Below the pieces are notes generated by a model. That model was given only the letters and a program-made list of their open reading frames with translations. It was not told where the DNA came from and made no database searches. Below are positions 17,890 to 26,770 of a stretch of DNA of 64,000 nucleotides, in pieces. A program made the translations under genes and the position numbers. This DNA is from Bacteroidales bacterium MB20-C3-3 (lineage in GTDB: Bacteria; Bacteroidota; Bacteroidia; Bacteroidales; UBA932): positions 868,001-932,000 of the forward strand of contig CP141202.1 in the NCBI GenBank assembly GCA_035609245.1, written 5' to 3'. Every line of letters starts with the position of its first letter. Position 1 is the first letter of the stretch.

Positions 17890-18005
17890 GCCGGGCGGCA
17901 GACCTGGCGGTTACCCGCCCGCCCGGCTTTAGTTAGCCATTCGGCAGATGATTTTGGGAGACCGGTTCTCGGTTGAAGATTCAGAAAGACCCATGCGGCT
18001 GTAAC
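17890..18005 (+). repeat. GC-rich hairpin repeat, copy C
   Basis: Stem 17890-17927 (GCCGGGCGG... paired with CCGCCCGGC) is followed by GTTAGCCATTCGGCAGATGATTT and ends near ATGCGGCTGTAAC. The tail matches copy B (47847-47951), including its GCGGCTGTAAC end, better than copy A does. This copy is not accompanied by the AT-rich MITE-like unit. Instead it sits between two stem-loops with a shared core. Confidence 0.6.
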
Positions 18006-18062
18006 TTGTTGATTGTTATTTATTAGGCAATCAAACTGACATATCCTGTACATTCGAAATCC

Positions 18063-18156
18063 TCCCCGGTCAACCGAGCCACGAAGGAACCTCCGCCACA
18101 GCGAACAAAGTGAGCGAGGAGGAAAAGTTCCAGAGAGGCTGCGGTTGATCGGGGAA
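18063..18156. repeat. Long stem-loop repeat, right unit
   Basis: Outer arms TCCCCGGTCAACCGAGCC and GGCTGCGGTTGATCGGGGA pair imperfectly. An inner stem GGAAC...GTTCC encloses CTCCGCCACAGCGAAC and GTGAGCGAGGAGG, the reverse complement of the core of the 17778-17862 unit. Different outer arms around a common inverted core suggest a mobile or recombining structured element. Confidence 0.55.
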
Positions 18157-18214
18157 GGTGAGGATGTGAACAGAGAAGTGCAAGGAGGAGTGAACTGAGG
18201 GGTAACAGAGAAAA

Positions 18215-18238
18215 AGGCCACCCGTTTCCGGGCAGCCT
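18215..18238 (-). terminator. Terminator of the ferritin gene
   Basis: On the minus strand AGGCTGCCCG-GAAA-CGGGTGGCCT forms a stem with two G-T wobbles and is followed by TTTTTCTCT. It lies 47 bases beyond the ferritin stop codon. Confidence 0.6.
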
Positions 18239-18284
18239 CTGCTATTTAAAATACACGAATGAATTCGGTTTGAAATTTAAGTGG

Positions 18285-18800
18285 TTACGCTGTTTTTGTT
18301 GCGTCAACGAAGACTCTTGTTGAGAGCTCTTTGTTAAGCATAAAGACTCCCTGACCTTTGTCTCCGATTAGTTTGAGCTGGTCCAGAATCTCTATTACAT
18401 TCTGCTCCTCCTCAACCTGCTCGTCGATAAACCACTGAAGCATGTTGGTGGTTGCGTGATCTTTCTCGGCTGCGGCTACATTGTAACAGTTGTGAATCAT
18501 CTCGGTTACTTTACACTCATGTTTGTATGTCTCTTCAAACACCTCGGTAATATTTTTCCAGTCTGTAGGGACTGCATCAATAGCTGCAAGTTTTGCTTCA
18601 CCTCCGCGGCTGATAATGAAATCATGGATTTTCATTGCGTGTGAAGTCTCTTCAAGGTACTGAACTCTCATCCAGTTTGCCATTCCTTTAAGGCCTTGGT
18701 TTTCAAACCAGGCAGACATTGAAAGATACATAAATGCAGACCAGAATTCTGCGTTAACCTGTTTATTGAGGATCTCCTCAACTTTTTTGTTGAATTTCAT
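18285..18800 (-). CDS. ftnA: Bacterial non-heme ferritin
   Basis: 171 residues. An iron-storage cage protein that oxidises Fe(II) at a di-iron centre. Ferroxidase ligands are visible in order: NAEFWSAFMYLSM (Glu17), YLEETSHAMKIHDF (Glu and His of the ExxH motif), and later the ALT-type helix with QWFIDEQVEEEQ. It is monocistronic, with a terminator downstream, and a 122-base gap separates it from the divergent patatin gene. Expression is probably tied to iron or oxidative stress, though no operator is evident. Confidence 0.93.
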   Translation of the reverse strand: MKFNKKVEEILNKQVNAEFWSAFMYLSMSAWFENQGLKGMANWMRVQYLEETSHAMKIHDFIISRGGEAKLAAIDAVPTDWKNITEVFEETYKHECKVTEMIHNCYNVAAAEKDHATTNMLQWFIDEQVEEEQNVIEILDQLKLIGDKGQGVFMLNKELSTRVFVDATKTA

Positions 18801-18874
18801 ATTTTTCTCTTTATTAAAAGTTAATAATCAAGTGGATTCGTCTTAAATGACACGCTAAGTTAATCATTTTTTGT

Positions 18875-18882
18875 TAAATTTG
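18875..18882 (+). promoter_or_regulatory. Putative -7 element for the patatin gene
   Basis: TAAATTTG matches TAnnTTTG exactly, 40 bases before the ATG at 18923. No clear TTG is present at the -33 position. Confidence 0.4.
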
Positions 18883-18922
18883 GGCTAAGCTCTTTTGATA
18901 AATTTTATATATCAGCAAATAA

Positions 18923-19945
18923 ATGAAAACAATTCTCACCATTGACGGAGGAGGAATCCGTGGTGTGATTCCGGCTGCCATCCTTGCAAACCTGGAGGAG
19001 CGGCTGCGAGTTGCCTCAAAAAACAGTGATCTCAGACTCGCAGATTGTTTTGACCTTATGTCAGGAACCTCAACGGGTGGCATTCTATCTATCCTCTACC
19101 TCACTCCAAAGCGCTACACCGGTGCGCAGATTCTTGAGTTCTACAGGGAGCTTGGGCCAAAACTATTCCACAGGAGTCTTTCGCAAAAGCTGATCTCCGG
19201 GTTTGGACTCTTCTCAAGCAGATACAAAGAGGATGCCTTGTATAATTTTGCCAGGGAGATTTTGGGTGATGCTACTATCTCTGAGGTGGCAAAAGATTGT
19301 CTTGTTACATCTTACGAAATGACCACAAGAAAGGCTCTGCTATTTACAAAGAGTGATGTAGGAAAATATGGCAGTCTGGCAGATTACAGACTCTGCGATA
19401 TTGTCCGCGCCACATCGGCAGCTCCTACCTATTTTAAGCCGGCAAAAGTATATCCAAAGAGCTCTGAGGCTTTAAAGCGCGAGGGTATCTCAGAGGAGAA
19501 CATCCCTTTCAGGAATCTGGTTGATGGTGGTATCTATGCTAATAATCCCTCTATGTGCGCACTTGTTGAGGCTATCAAACTCTGGCCTGAAGAGAGCGTT
19601 AAAGGGTTTATGATGATATCGGCAGGAACAGGAAAGGCGGATCGCTCTTACCCCTACGAGAAGGTCAGGAGATTTGGATTTATCGGGTGGCTTAGCCCAA
19701 TCCTGGATATTATGCTCTCCTCAGTTGCAGAGACAGTGGACTACCAGATGAGACAGGTTTGTAAATCTTTGGATTGCTCGGGAAACTATATCAGGATAGA
19801 GCCTGCTCTTCTAAATGCCGATGTTGATATGGATCTTGCAACGGAGAAGAATATTCGTGAACTTTTTAATGCAGCTCAGCACTACATTGATCACAATGGT
19901 GACTTACTGGATACTATTGTAGATAATCTTCTGAAGAGACAATAA
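18923..19945 (+). CDS. Patatin-like phospholipase
   Basis: 340 residues, cytosolic (no signal peptide). It is a Ser-Asp dyad acyl hydrolase: oxyanion hole DGGGIRG at 8-14, nucleophile elbow G-T-S-T-G with Ser50, and catalytic Asp201 in [10 protein letters not shown]. This small, stand-alone form resembles the CBASS-associated (CapV) and general lipid-remodelling patatins. No cyclase or sensor gene lies beside it, and 19 bases after its stop the rhamnose genes begin, so a defence role is not supported. Likely substrates are membrane phospholipids or acylglycerols. Confidence 0.85.
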   Translation: MKTILTIDGGGIRGVIPAAILANLEERLRVASKNSDLRLADCFDLMSGTSTGGILSILYLTPKRYTGAQILEFYRELGPKLFHRSLSQKLISGFGLFSSRYKEDALYNFAREILGDATISEVAKDCLVTSYEMTTRKALLFTKSDVGKYGSLADYRLCDIVRATSAAPTYFKPAKVYPKSSEALKREGISEENIPFRNLVDGGIYANNPSMCALVEAIKLWPEESVKGFMMISAGTGKADRSYPYEKVRRFGFIGWLSPILDIMLSSVAETVDYQMRQVCKSLDCSGNYIRIEPALLNADVDMDLATEKNIRELFNAAQHYIDHNGDLLDTIVDNLLKRQ

Positions 19946-19964
19946 ATTGGTTATTTTTGTATCT

Positions 19965-20843
19965 ATGAAAGGAATTGTTTTAGCAGGGGGGTCGGGAACC
20001 AGGCTGTACCCAATAACAAAGGGTGTCTCTAAACAGCTGCTTCCCATTTATGATAAACCAATGGTTTACTACCCTATTTCGGTATTGATGCTTGCGGGTA
20101 TAAGGGAGATTCTGATTATCTCCACCCCTGATGATCTTCCCGGTTTCAGGAGGCTCCTGGGTGACGGAAGTGATTATGGAGTAAGGTTTGAATATGCAGA
20201 ACAGCCATCACCTGACGGGCTTGCTCAGGCATTTATAATTGGAGAGAAATTTATTGGAGATGATTCGGTCTGCCTGGTACTTGGAGACAATATTTTCTAT
20301 GGTCAGTACTTTGTCAAAATGCTTAAAGAGGCTGTAAGAGCTTCAGAGAAGGATGGAGATGCATCGGTATTTGGATACTGGGTTAATGACCCTGAGCGTT
20401 ACGGAGTTGCAGAAGTTAATGACAAGGGTCTGGTTATAAGTATAGAAGAGAAACCAAAGGAGCCTAAGAGCAATTATGCTGTTGTGGGGCTCTATTTTTA
20501 CCCAAACAGAGTTGTTGAGATTGCAAAATCAATAAAACCATCGGCCAGGGGGGAGCTTGAGATTACAACAGTAAATCAGGAGTTCCTTAAAATGGAGAGG
20601 CTTAAGTTACACACTCTGGGACGGGGTTTCGCCTGGCTTGACACGGGGACTCACGACTCACTCTCTGAAGCTTCAACTTTTATTGAAGTTATTGAGAAGA
20701 GGACGGGTCTAAAGGTTGCCTGCCTTGAGGAGATTGCCTACAATTACGGATGGATTGATGCAGAGAGGCTCAGACAAATTGCAAAGCCAATGATAAAAAA
20801 TCAGTATGGTCAGTATCTTGACAAAATGGCCGGGGAGAGATAA
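19965..20843 (+). CDS. rfbA: Glucose-1-phosphate thymidylyltransferase
   Basis: First step of dTDP-L-rhamnose synthesis: glucose-1-phosphate plus dTTP gives dTDP-glucose. 292 residues from ATG 19965 (the upstream frame extension has no better start). Signatures: [13 protein letters not shown] with the catalytic Arg, [24 protein letters not shown] and [10 protein letters not shown]. The following genes complete the pathway in the order A-C-D-B. Confidence 0.95.
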   Translation: MKGIVLAGGSGTRLYPITKGVSKQLLPIYDKPMVYYPISVLMLAGIREILIISTPDDLPGFRRLLGDGSDYGVRFEYAEQPSPDGLAQAFIIGEKFIGDDSVCLVLGDNIFYGQYFVKMLKEAVRASEKDGDASVFGYWVNDPERYGVAEVNDKGLVISIEEKPKEPKSNYAVVGLYFYPNRVVEIAKSIKPSARGELEITTVNQEFLKMERLKLHTLGRGFAWLDTGTHDSLSEASTFIEVIEKRTGLKVACLEEIAYNYGWIDAERLRQIAKPMIKNQYGQYLDKMAGER

Positions 20844-20858
20844 TCCGGAGTGGAAATT

Positions 20859-21425
20859 ATGAAAATTACAGAAACGGAGATTAAGGGGGTATTTCTTATT
20901 GAACCTGTAGTCAGGGGAGATTCCAGGGGATACTTTATGGAGAGTTTTCTTAAGGATAAATTTTGCAGAGAGGTTGCCGATACAGTTTTTGTGCAGGAGA
21001 ATGAGTCCTTCTCAAACCGGGGCGTTGTTAGAGGATTGCATTATCAGCTGCCTCCTGCTGCCCAGTCAAAGCTCATTAGAGTTGTTACCGGAAAAATTCT
21101 GGATGTGGCGGTTGATATAAGAAGAGGATCTCCAACATTTGGAAGGCATATAATAACAGAGCTCTCATCTGAAAATAAATGCCAGCTTTTTATTCCCAAG
21201 GGATTTGCCCACGGCTTCTCTGTTCTGGAGGACAACACAATTGTTCAGTACAAGACCGATAACTACTACTCTCCGGAGAATGAAGCGGCTCTGTTGTGGA
21301 GTGATCCTGCACTGGGAATAGACTGGGGATTGGAACATGAAGAGATTATTCTGAGCGAAAAGGATAAAAATCATCCACCTCTCTCAGATGCAAAATTATT
21401 TGACTACAATACAAAATTGTACTGA
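20859..21425 (+). CDS. rfbC: dTDP-4-dehydrorhamnose 3,5-epimerase
   Basis: 188 residues from ATG 20859 (an in-frame GTG lies three codons upstream). It epimerises C3 and C5 of dTDP-4-keto-6-deoxyglucose. The RmlC cupin signatures are visible: GYFMESF, NRGVVRGLHYQ with the catalytic His, FIPKGFAHGF and YYSPENEAAL. It begins 15 bases after rfbA and ends one base before the rfbD start. Confidence 0.94.
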   Translation: MKITETEIKGVFLIEPVVRGDSRGYFMESFLKDKFCREVADTVFVQENESFSNRGVVRGLHYQLPPAAQSKLIRVVTGKILDVAVDIRRGSPTFGRHIITELSSENKCQLFIPKGFAHGFSVLEDNTIVQYKTDNYYSPENEAALLWSDPALGIDWGLEHEEIILSEKDKNHPPLSDAKLFDYNTKLY

Positions 21426-21426
21426 T

Positions 21427-22362
21427 ATGGGAAGTGATATCAAGAGTGATTCAAGGAGCCGCATTCTGGTAACCGGTGGCAGCGGTCAGCTTGGAAGTGA
21501 ACTCAAAAGGTTACTGGGTACAAATCCATCAATATTCTATACAGATGTAAATGAACTGGATATCACTAAAAGGGAGGCGGTTGAACGATTTTTGCTTGAT
21601 AATGATATTGAGATTGTAATAAATTGTGCGGCCTACACAGCTGTAGACAAAGCAGAAGATGAGGAGACTGCTGCCGGTAAGGTAAATGCCTCTGCTCCCC
21701 GCAATCTGGCTGACTCTGCAATTGCCGTATGGCGGGCAGGTGCTTCGGCAAAGGGGGGGCCTTTGATTATTCACATCTCTACTGATTATGTGTTTGACGG
21801 GAAGTCAAATCGGCCTTATACCGAGGATTTTCCTACTGCTCCCGCCTCCGCTTATGGTCGGACCAAACTTGAGGGAGAGCAGGCTCTGATTAATTCAGGC
21901 TGCAACTATATCATTTTAAGAACCTCCTGGCTCTATTCAGCATTTGGTTCAAACTTTGTTAAAACAATACTACGCCTTACCGGCGAACGGGATTCTCTGG
22001 ATGTGGTATTTGACCAGGTGGGTACCCCCACCTTTGCCGGGGACCTTGCCACAGTTATTTGCAAGGTATTAACCAAATGGGAGTTATCAACTGACAAAGA
22101 GAGGAGAGATCTTTGTGGTATTTACAATTTTTCAAACGAGGGTGTCTGCTCCTGGTATGATTTTGCAAAAGAGATTGTTAAAAGAGGGGGAAATAGCTGC
22201 AAGATAAATCCTGTTACCTCTGACAAATTCATAACTAAGGCTGTAAGACCTGCATACTCCGTCCTGGATAAAAGAAAAATAAAAGAGACCTTTGGTTTGG
22301 TTATACGACACTGGATGGAACCACTCGATGATGAAAAATTCTGGAAAAATATTCAAATATGA
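21427..22362 (+). CDS. rfbD: dTDP-4-dehydrorhamnose reductase
   Basis: 311 residues from ATG 21427, one base after the rfbC stop. Last step of dTDP-rhamnose synthesis (reduction of the C4 ketone). It is a short-chain dehydrogenase fold: VTGGSGQLGSEL, the NCAAYTAVDKAE segment, STDYVFDG, and the YGRTKLEGE motif with catalytic Tyr and Lys. Its last four bases overlap the rfbB start, indicating translational coupling. Confidence 0.94.
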   Translation: MGSDIKSDSRSRILVTGGSGQLGSELKRLLGTNPSIFYTDVNELDITKREAVERFLLDNDIEIVINCAAYTAVDKAEDEETAAGKVNASAPRNLADSAIAVWRAGASAKGGPLIIHISTDYVFDGKSNRPYTEDFPTAPASAYGRTKLEGEQALINSGCNYIILRTSWLYSAFGSNFVKTILRLTGERDSLDVVFDQVGTPTFAGDLATVICKVLTKWELSTDKERRDLCGIYNFSNEGVCSWYDFAKEIVKRGGNSCKINPVTSDKFITKAVRPAYSVLDKRKIKETFGLVIRHWMEPLDDEKFWKNIQI

Positions 22363-23456
22363 AAAACATACTTATAACTGGTGGAGCCGGATTTATAGGA
22401 TCACATCTGGTTAGGCTGATGGTCAACAAATATCCCCAATACAATATTTTTAACCTGGACCTGCTCACTTATGCCGGGAACCTTGAGAATCTCAGAGATG
22501 TTGAGGGGATGACTAACTACAAGTTTATAAAGGGTGATATCTGTGATATTGAGTTTATAAGCAAGGTGATTACTGAAAACCAGATTGATGGGATCATTCA
22601 CCTGGCCGCCGAGTCTCATGTGGACCGATCGATTCTTGACCCATTCTCATTTGCCAGAACTAATGTTATGGGTACCCTCTCCCTGCTTCAGGCTGCGAGA
22701 ATGTACTGGAGTAAAGCCTGGGCTGAGCAAAAAAATGGGACAAAGGCTGGCGATTCGCCATTTGAGGGGAAACTGTTTTACCATGTCTCTACCGATGAGG
22801 TTTACGGCTCTCTTGAGGATGACGGCACCTTCTTTACCGAGGAGACCAAATATGATCCGCACTCGCCATATTCGGCATCAAAAGCCTCAAGCGACCATTT
22901 TGTGAGGGCGTGGCACGACACTTACGGGATGCCTGTGGTTATCTCTAACTGCTCAAACAACTATGGTCCCTATCAGTTTCCCGAGAAATTGATTCCTCTG
23001 TTTATCAATAATATATGCAACAATAAACCTCTTCCTGTTTACGGCAAGGGTGAGAATGTGAGAGACTGGCTCTATGTGGAGGATCACGCAAATGCAATTG
23101 ACCTGATATTTCACGAGGGGAGTGTGGGTGAGACATACAACATAGGGGGCTTTAACGAATGGAAAAATATTGACCTCATAAAGGTACTTATAGCGACTGT
23201 TGACAGGCAGCTCGGCCGCCCTGCGGGCGCCTCGCTGCCGCTTATCACCTATGTCACTGACCGTGCCGGCCACGATCTTCGCTATGCGATTGACTCCGGT
23301 AAGCTACACCGGGAGCTCGGGTGGTCACCCTCGCTCCAGTTTGAAGAGGGCATTGAAAAGACCGTAAAATGGTACCTGGAAAACCGGGAGTGGATGGAGA
23401 GGATAACATCCGGAGATTACAAAAGCTATTACGACCAGATGTATAGAGGGCGATAG
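22359..23456 (+). CDS. rfbB: dTDP-glucose 4,6-dehydratase
   Basis: 365 residues. It makes dTDP-4-keto-6-deoxyglucose, the RfbC substrate. Signatures: ITGGAGFIGSHLVR, HLAAESHVDRSI, STDEVYGSL with the catalytic Asp-Glu pair, and PYSASKASSD with the YxxxK dyad. The region around 23205-23275 is locally GC-rich but encodes the normal LITYVTDRAGHDLRY segment. It overlaps rfbD by four bases and is followed four bases later by the WbuC cupin. Confidence 0.95.
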   Translation: MKNILITGGAGFIGSHLVRLMVNKYPQYNIFNLDLLTYAGNLENLRDVEGMTNYKFIKGDICDIEFISKVITENQIDGIIHLAAESHVDRSILDPFSFARTNVMGTLSLLQAARMYWSKAWAEQKNGTKAGDSPFEGKLFYHVSTDEVYGSLEDDGTFFTEETKYDPHSPYSASKASSDHFVRAWHDTYGMPVVISNCSNNYGPYQFPEKLIPLFINNICNNKPLPVYGKGENVRDWLYVEDHANAIDLIFHEGSVGETYNIGGFNEWKNIDLIKVLIATVDRQLGRPAGASLPLITYVTDRAGHDLRYAIDSGKLHRELGWSPSLQFEEGIEKTVKWYLENREWMERITSGDYKSYYDQMYRGR

Positions 23457-23460
23457 ATAT

Positions 23461-23874
23461 ATGAAGAGAATTCTAAAAATAGACAATGCCCTCCTTGATC
23501 AAATTTCAGAATCGGCAAAATCATCCCCGAGGCTAAGGATGAACTATAATCTTCACGATTCACTTGATGCTCCTGCCCAACGACTTATGAATGCACTCGA
23601 GCCGGGGACAGTTTTACCTGTCCACAGACATAAACATACAGATGAGACCTACATCGTTCTAAGAGGGGCAATCAAAGTACTTTTCTATGATGAAAATGGG
23701 AAATTGATTGAAAAATTTATACTTGATCCTTGTGACGGGGAGTATGGAGTTAATATACCTGCCGGCACATTTCATACTCTGGAGGTTCTTTCAAAGGGGA
23801 CTGTTATCTTTGAGGTAAAGGAGGGAGAATACACACCGGTTGAGCCTGAAGATATATTATATTTGCAGCAATGA
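23461..23874 (+). CDS. wbuC: WbuC-family cupin metalloprotein
   Basis: 137 residues. A single cupin domain with the metal ligands in VLPVHRHKHTDETYIVLRG (two or three His plus Glu) and the second-motif His in PAGTFHTLEVL. This matches WbuC, found beside O-antigen and capsule genes, whose reaction is not firmly established. It starts four bases after rfbB and overlaps the next gene by four bases, so it belongs to the rhamnose/nucleotide-sugar operon. Confidence 0.8.
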   Translation: MKRILKIDNALLDQISESAKSSPRLRMNYNLHDSLDAPAQRLMNALEPGTVLPVHRHKHTDETYIVLRGAIKVLFYDENGKLIEKFILDPCDGEYGVNIPAGTFHTLEVLSKGTVIFEVKEGEYTPVEPEDILYLQQ

Positions 23875-24839
23875 AAAATTTTGCAATTATTGGAGTTGCG
23901 GGCTACATTGCCCCAAGGCACCTTAAAGCTGTTAGGGATACCGGAAATAAGCTTGCTGCTGCCTATGATGTTTTTGATAGTGTAGGAATAATGGATTCAT
24001 ATTTCCCTGATGCATCATTTTTTACAGAGTTTGAACTTTTTGACAGACACCTTTCAAAAATGAAAAGGGAGGTTAATGGTATTGAGTACCTCTCTATCTG
24101 TACACCCAACTACCTTCACGATGCCCATATAAGATATGGTCTAAGGCTCAATGCCGATGTTATTTGCGAGAAGCCTCTGGTTCTCAATCCCTGGAATATT
24201 GATGCACTTAGCGTTGCCGAAAGGGAGAGCGGAAAAAAAGTTAACACCATACTCCAGCTAAGACTGCATCCTGCTATACAAGACTTAAGGAAAAGAGTTG
24301 CCTCCGCTCCTGCCGGGAAAATTTTTGATGTGGATCTCACCTATATTACATCGAGGGGTAACTGGTACTATACAAGCTGGAAGGGTGATTCAAGAAAGAG
24401 CGGAGGGGTTGCAACAAATATTGGAGTCCACTTTTATGATATGCTAGCATGGGTTTTTGGCGCAGTTAAAAATAATGTAGTTCATATATCTTCGCACGAC
24501 AGGGTAGCCGGACTTCTGGAGTTTGACAAAGCGAGGGTAAGATACTTCCTCTCAATAAATGAGGATACACTACCCAGAGAGGCAAAAGAGGCCGGTAAAA
24601 GAACCTACAGATCACTTCAGATGGAGGGTATTGAAGTTGAGTTCTCTGATGGATTTACCGAATTGCATACTGAGTCTTACAAAAAAATAATCGCCGGAGA
24701 GGGATTTGGTCTTGAAGATGCCAGAGCAGCTGTTGAAATTGTTCACGGAATAAGACACGCAAATCCTTTAGGATTAAAGGGTGACTACCACCCTCTTGCC
24801 GCTCTTAAGCCAGCTAACCATCCGTTTGGATGGATTTAA
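23871..24839 (+). CDS. Gfo/Idh/MocA oxidoreductase, WlbA/WbpB-like
   Basis: 322 residues. N-terminal Rossmann domain (AIIGVAGYIAPRHLKAV), then YLSICTPNYLHDAHI and the signature VICEKPLVLNP with the catalytic Lys, then substrate-domain GGVATNIGVHFYDML. The pattern, including IAPRHLKA and LRLHP, is that of UDP-N-acetylglucosaminuronate 3-dehydrogenases (WlbA/WbpB) that feed 2,3-diamino sugar synthesis. The aminotransferase and acetyltransferase partners are not adjacent, so the exact substrate is inferred. Its stop overlaps the convergent sensor-kinase stop by four bases. Confidence 0.75.
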   Translation: MKNFAIIGVAGYIAPRHLKAVRDTGNKLAAAYDVFDSVGIMDSYFPDASFFTEFELFDRHLSKMKREVNGIEYLSICTPNYLHDAHIRYGLRLNADVICEKPLVLNPWNIDALSVAERESGKKVNTILQLRLHPAIQDLRKRVASAPAGKIFDVDLTYITSRGNWYYTSWKGDSRKSGGVATNIGVHFYDMLAWVFGAVKNNVVHISSHDRVAGLLEFDKARVRYFLSINEDTLPREAKEAGKRTYRSLQMEGIEVEFSDGFTELHTESYKKIIAGEGFGLEDARAAVEIVHGIRHANPLGLKGDYHPLAALKPANHPFGWI

Positions 24840-26770
24840 ACAGGAAGTCTTACAGTAAATTTTGAACCAGAACCGTAAGTGGATTCAACATGTATTGACC
24901 CTTTGTGTTTTTGAATAATCGTATTACATATAGTAAGCCCAAGCCCTGTACCTTCAGAGAGGTCATTTAACTTTACAAATCTGTCAAAAATTGTGTCAAC
25001 CTTGTCTGGAGGGATTCCCATTCCTGTATCCTCTACCTGAATAACAGCTATTTTCTCACCGTCAAACTCTTCCAGATGACAACTTACCTTAACATACCCT
25101 TTTTTGGTAAATTTTATAGCGTTATTAACCAGATTTGTCAGAACCTGGAAGAGACGCTTACGATCTGCAAATATCTCTAACTCGTGATATTTACACTCTA
25201 CTATTAATTTTAGATCTGCCCTCTCTTTGTGGTGAAAAATCTGTCTGAGCTCTTCAATAAGTCCGCAAAGATCTACTCTTTCAAAAACAAACTCGTATGT
25301 ACCCGCCTCAATTTTTGACAGGTCAAGAATATCATCTATAAGTCTCAGCAGTAAATCACTGCTTGATGATATTATTTTAATATATTGCCTGCGCTCATCT
25401 TCGTCAGATGTCTCTGAGAGTAACTCAGAAAATCCCAAAATTGAATTCAAGGGTGTTCTTATCTCGTGACTCATATTTGCAAGAAATGCTGATTTTAGCC
25501 GGTCACTCTCCTGGGATTTCCTTAAGGCTTTATACAGATTATCCTCAGAATCCATAAGCCTGATTCTTGACGCTCTGACCTGGAGATAACTCCTAAATAC
25601 CAGTATTGCTGCTATTAAAAGTATTATAAAAATTGAGCCGACAATAATTATCTCCTCTTTAAACTTTCGCAGTAAATCAAGGGGTCTTGCATAAATAACA
25701 GATTTTTTAGGGATTGAAGATCTTTTTATTGATCTTTCACTGGCATTCTTCCAGTTTACATGGAAAACGCTGTCCCTGTATATTGATGGTTCTATATGTT
25801 TTGCACTTCCAAGTTTATCAACCTGTTCAATAAGCTTTACCGCTTGCTCTCCCCAGAAATTTTGGGGCATAAAATAACCTCCTGTAAAAACACCATCCTC
25901 AATAGCTTCGCCAACTACACCAAAAACAGGAAGTTTTGAGCTTTTTGATATTTGAGAGTAGGTGTAATTTACTGAGTACTTAAACCCAAATCCAGTAGTA
26001 AACCAGGAAGATAAAAATATGGCAGATGAGTCTCTGAAAGTTGGGACCATATGTAAGAGAGAGTCCGTATTCACATCATTGGAGCTAATAAAAATACCAT
26101 TAGGATGCCCTCTCTCTTTAAGAATTTCTTTTGCCAAAAGTTTTGAGTAATAACCCTGAATTCTGAAATCTGTTAAAATATAAATATTCTTGAGAGGCTT
26201 AACCATATCCTCCATAACATCAAACAGGCCTTCAATATTTAGCTCTCTAAGGACTCCTGTAGCATTTAAATCATCAAATAATTCAACTGTTGGCTGGAGG
26301 TCTGCAAACTCTGTTGAATCTCCCGCTGATAACTGCTCCATTGAGAAAGAGAGGTTTTTGGCAGCAACAACAATTACCTGAGTTTTTTCAAATCCCTCCC
26401 TCTTTATTGAATATCTGTGTGAGAACCAAGCCTCATCCCCAATAAGAACCAGAATATCCGGAGGGTGATTTTTATATGCGCTTGTAATAATGTTATACCG
26501 GTATATCCATACCGTAAAATCCGGGTTATATTCAGAAGAGATGTGCTCTACACTAACATCAAAATGGTTGTGCGCTGTCATAAGCTGGCTGCCGATATGG
26601 TCAATTATCTCATCAGACCAGGTGTAGCCATTGTTGTAAGAACTTACAACAAGTATATTTTTGCTTTTAGAATCTAATGTATCTTTAACATGAGCCAGAG
26701 CATCAATTTCATGAAGCATTGCCGTAAAAAGCAATACTGCAAAAAGAAATTTAGTGCTCTGTTTTTTCAT
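24836..26770 (-). CDS. Sensor histidine kinase with ABC-binding-protein-like periplasmic domain
   Basis: 644 residues. A signal peptide or anchor at 1-25 is followed by a periplasmic region of about 340 residues that begins [17 protein letters not shown] and resembles the ABC substrate-binding (YtrF/BMP-like) sensor of Bacteroidetes kinases. A membrane span ([19 protein letters not shown]) lies near 372-393. Then come HisKA with the H-box [19 protein letters not shown] and HATPase with N-box [13 protein letters not shown]1 [11 protein letters not shown] and G2 GTGLGLTI. It has no receiver domain, and no response regulator is adjacent. Its start overlaps the copA stop by four bases, so the kinase is translated with the copper ATPase. 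Confidence 0.88.
   Translation of the reverse strand: MKKQSTKFLFAVLLFTAMLHEIDALAHVKDTLDSKSKNILVVSSYNNGYTWSDEIIDHIGSQLMTAHNHFDVSVEHISSEYNPDFTVWIYRYNIITSAYKNHPPDILVLIGDEAWFSHRYSIKREGFEKTQVIVVAAKNLSFSMEQLSAGDSTEFADLQPTVELFDDLNATGVLRELNIEGLFDVMEDMVKPLKNIYILTDFRIQGYYSKLLAKEILKERGHPNGIFISSNDVNTDSLLHMVPTFRDSSAIFLSSWFTTGFGFKYSVNYTYSQISKSSKLPVFGVVGEAIEDGVFTGGYFMPQNFWGEQAVKLIEQVDKLGSAKHIEPSIYRDSVFHVNWKNASERSIKRSSIPKKSVIYARPLDLLRKFKEEIIIVGSIFIILLIAAILVFRSYLQVRASRIRLMDSEDNLYKALRKSQESDRLKSAFLANMSHEIRTPLNSILGFSELLSETSDEDERRQYIKIISSSSDLLLRLIDDILDLSKIEAGTYEFVFERVDLCGLIEELRQIFHHKERADLKLIVECKYHELEIFADRKRLFQVLTNLVNNAIKFTKKGYVKVSCHLEEFDGEKIAVIQVEDTGMGIPPDKVDTIFDRFVKLNDLSEGTGLGLTICNTIIQKHKGSIHVESTYGSGSKFTVRLPV

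Noticed and set aside
17764-18221. ORFs in the sucD-ftnA gap
   Set aside because: They cover palindromic repeats, are low-complexity, and have no recognisable domain.
18923-19945. Patatin gene as a CBASS defence effector
   Set aside because: No cyclic-oligonucleotide synthase or accessory gene adjoins, and the neighbours are ferritin and rhamnose synthesis.
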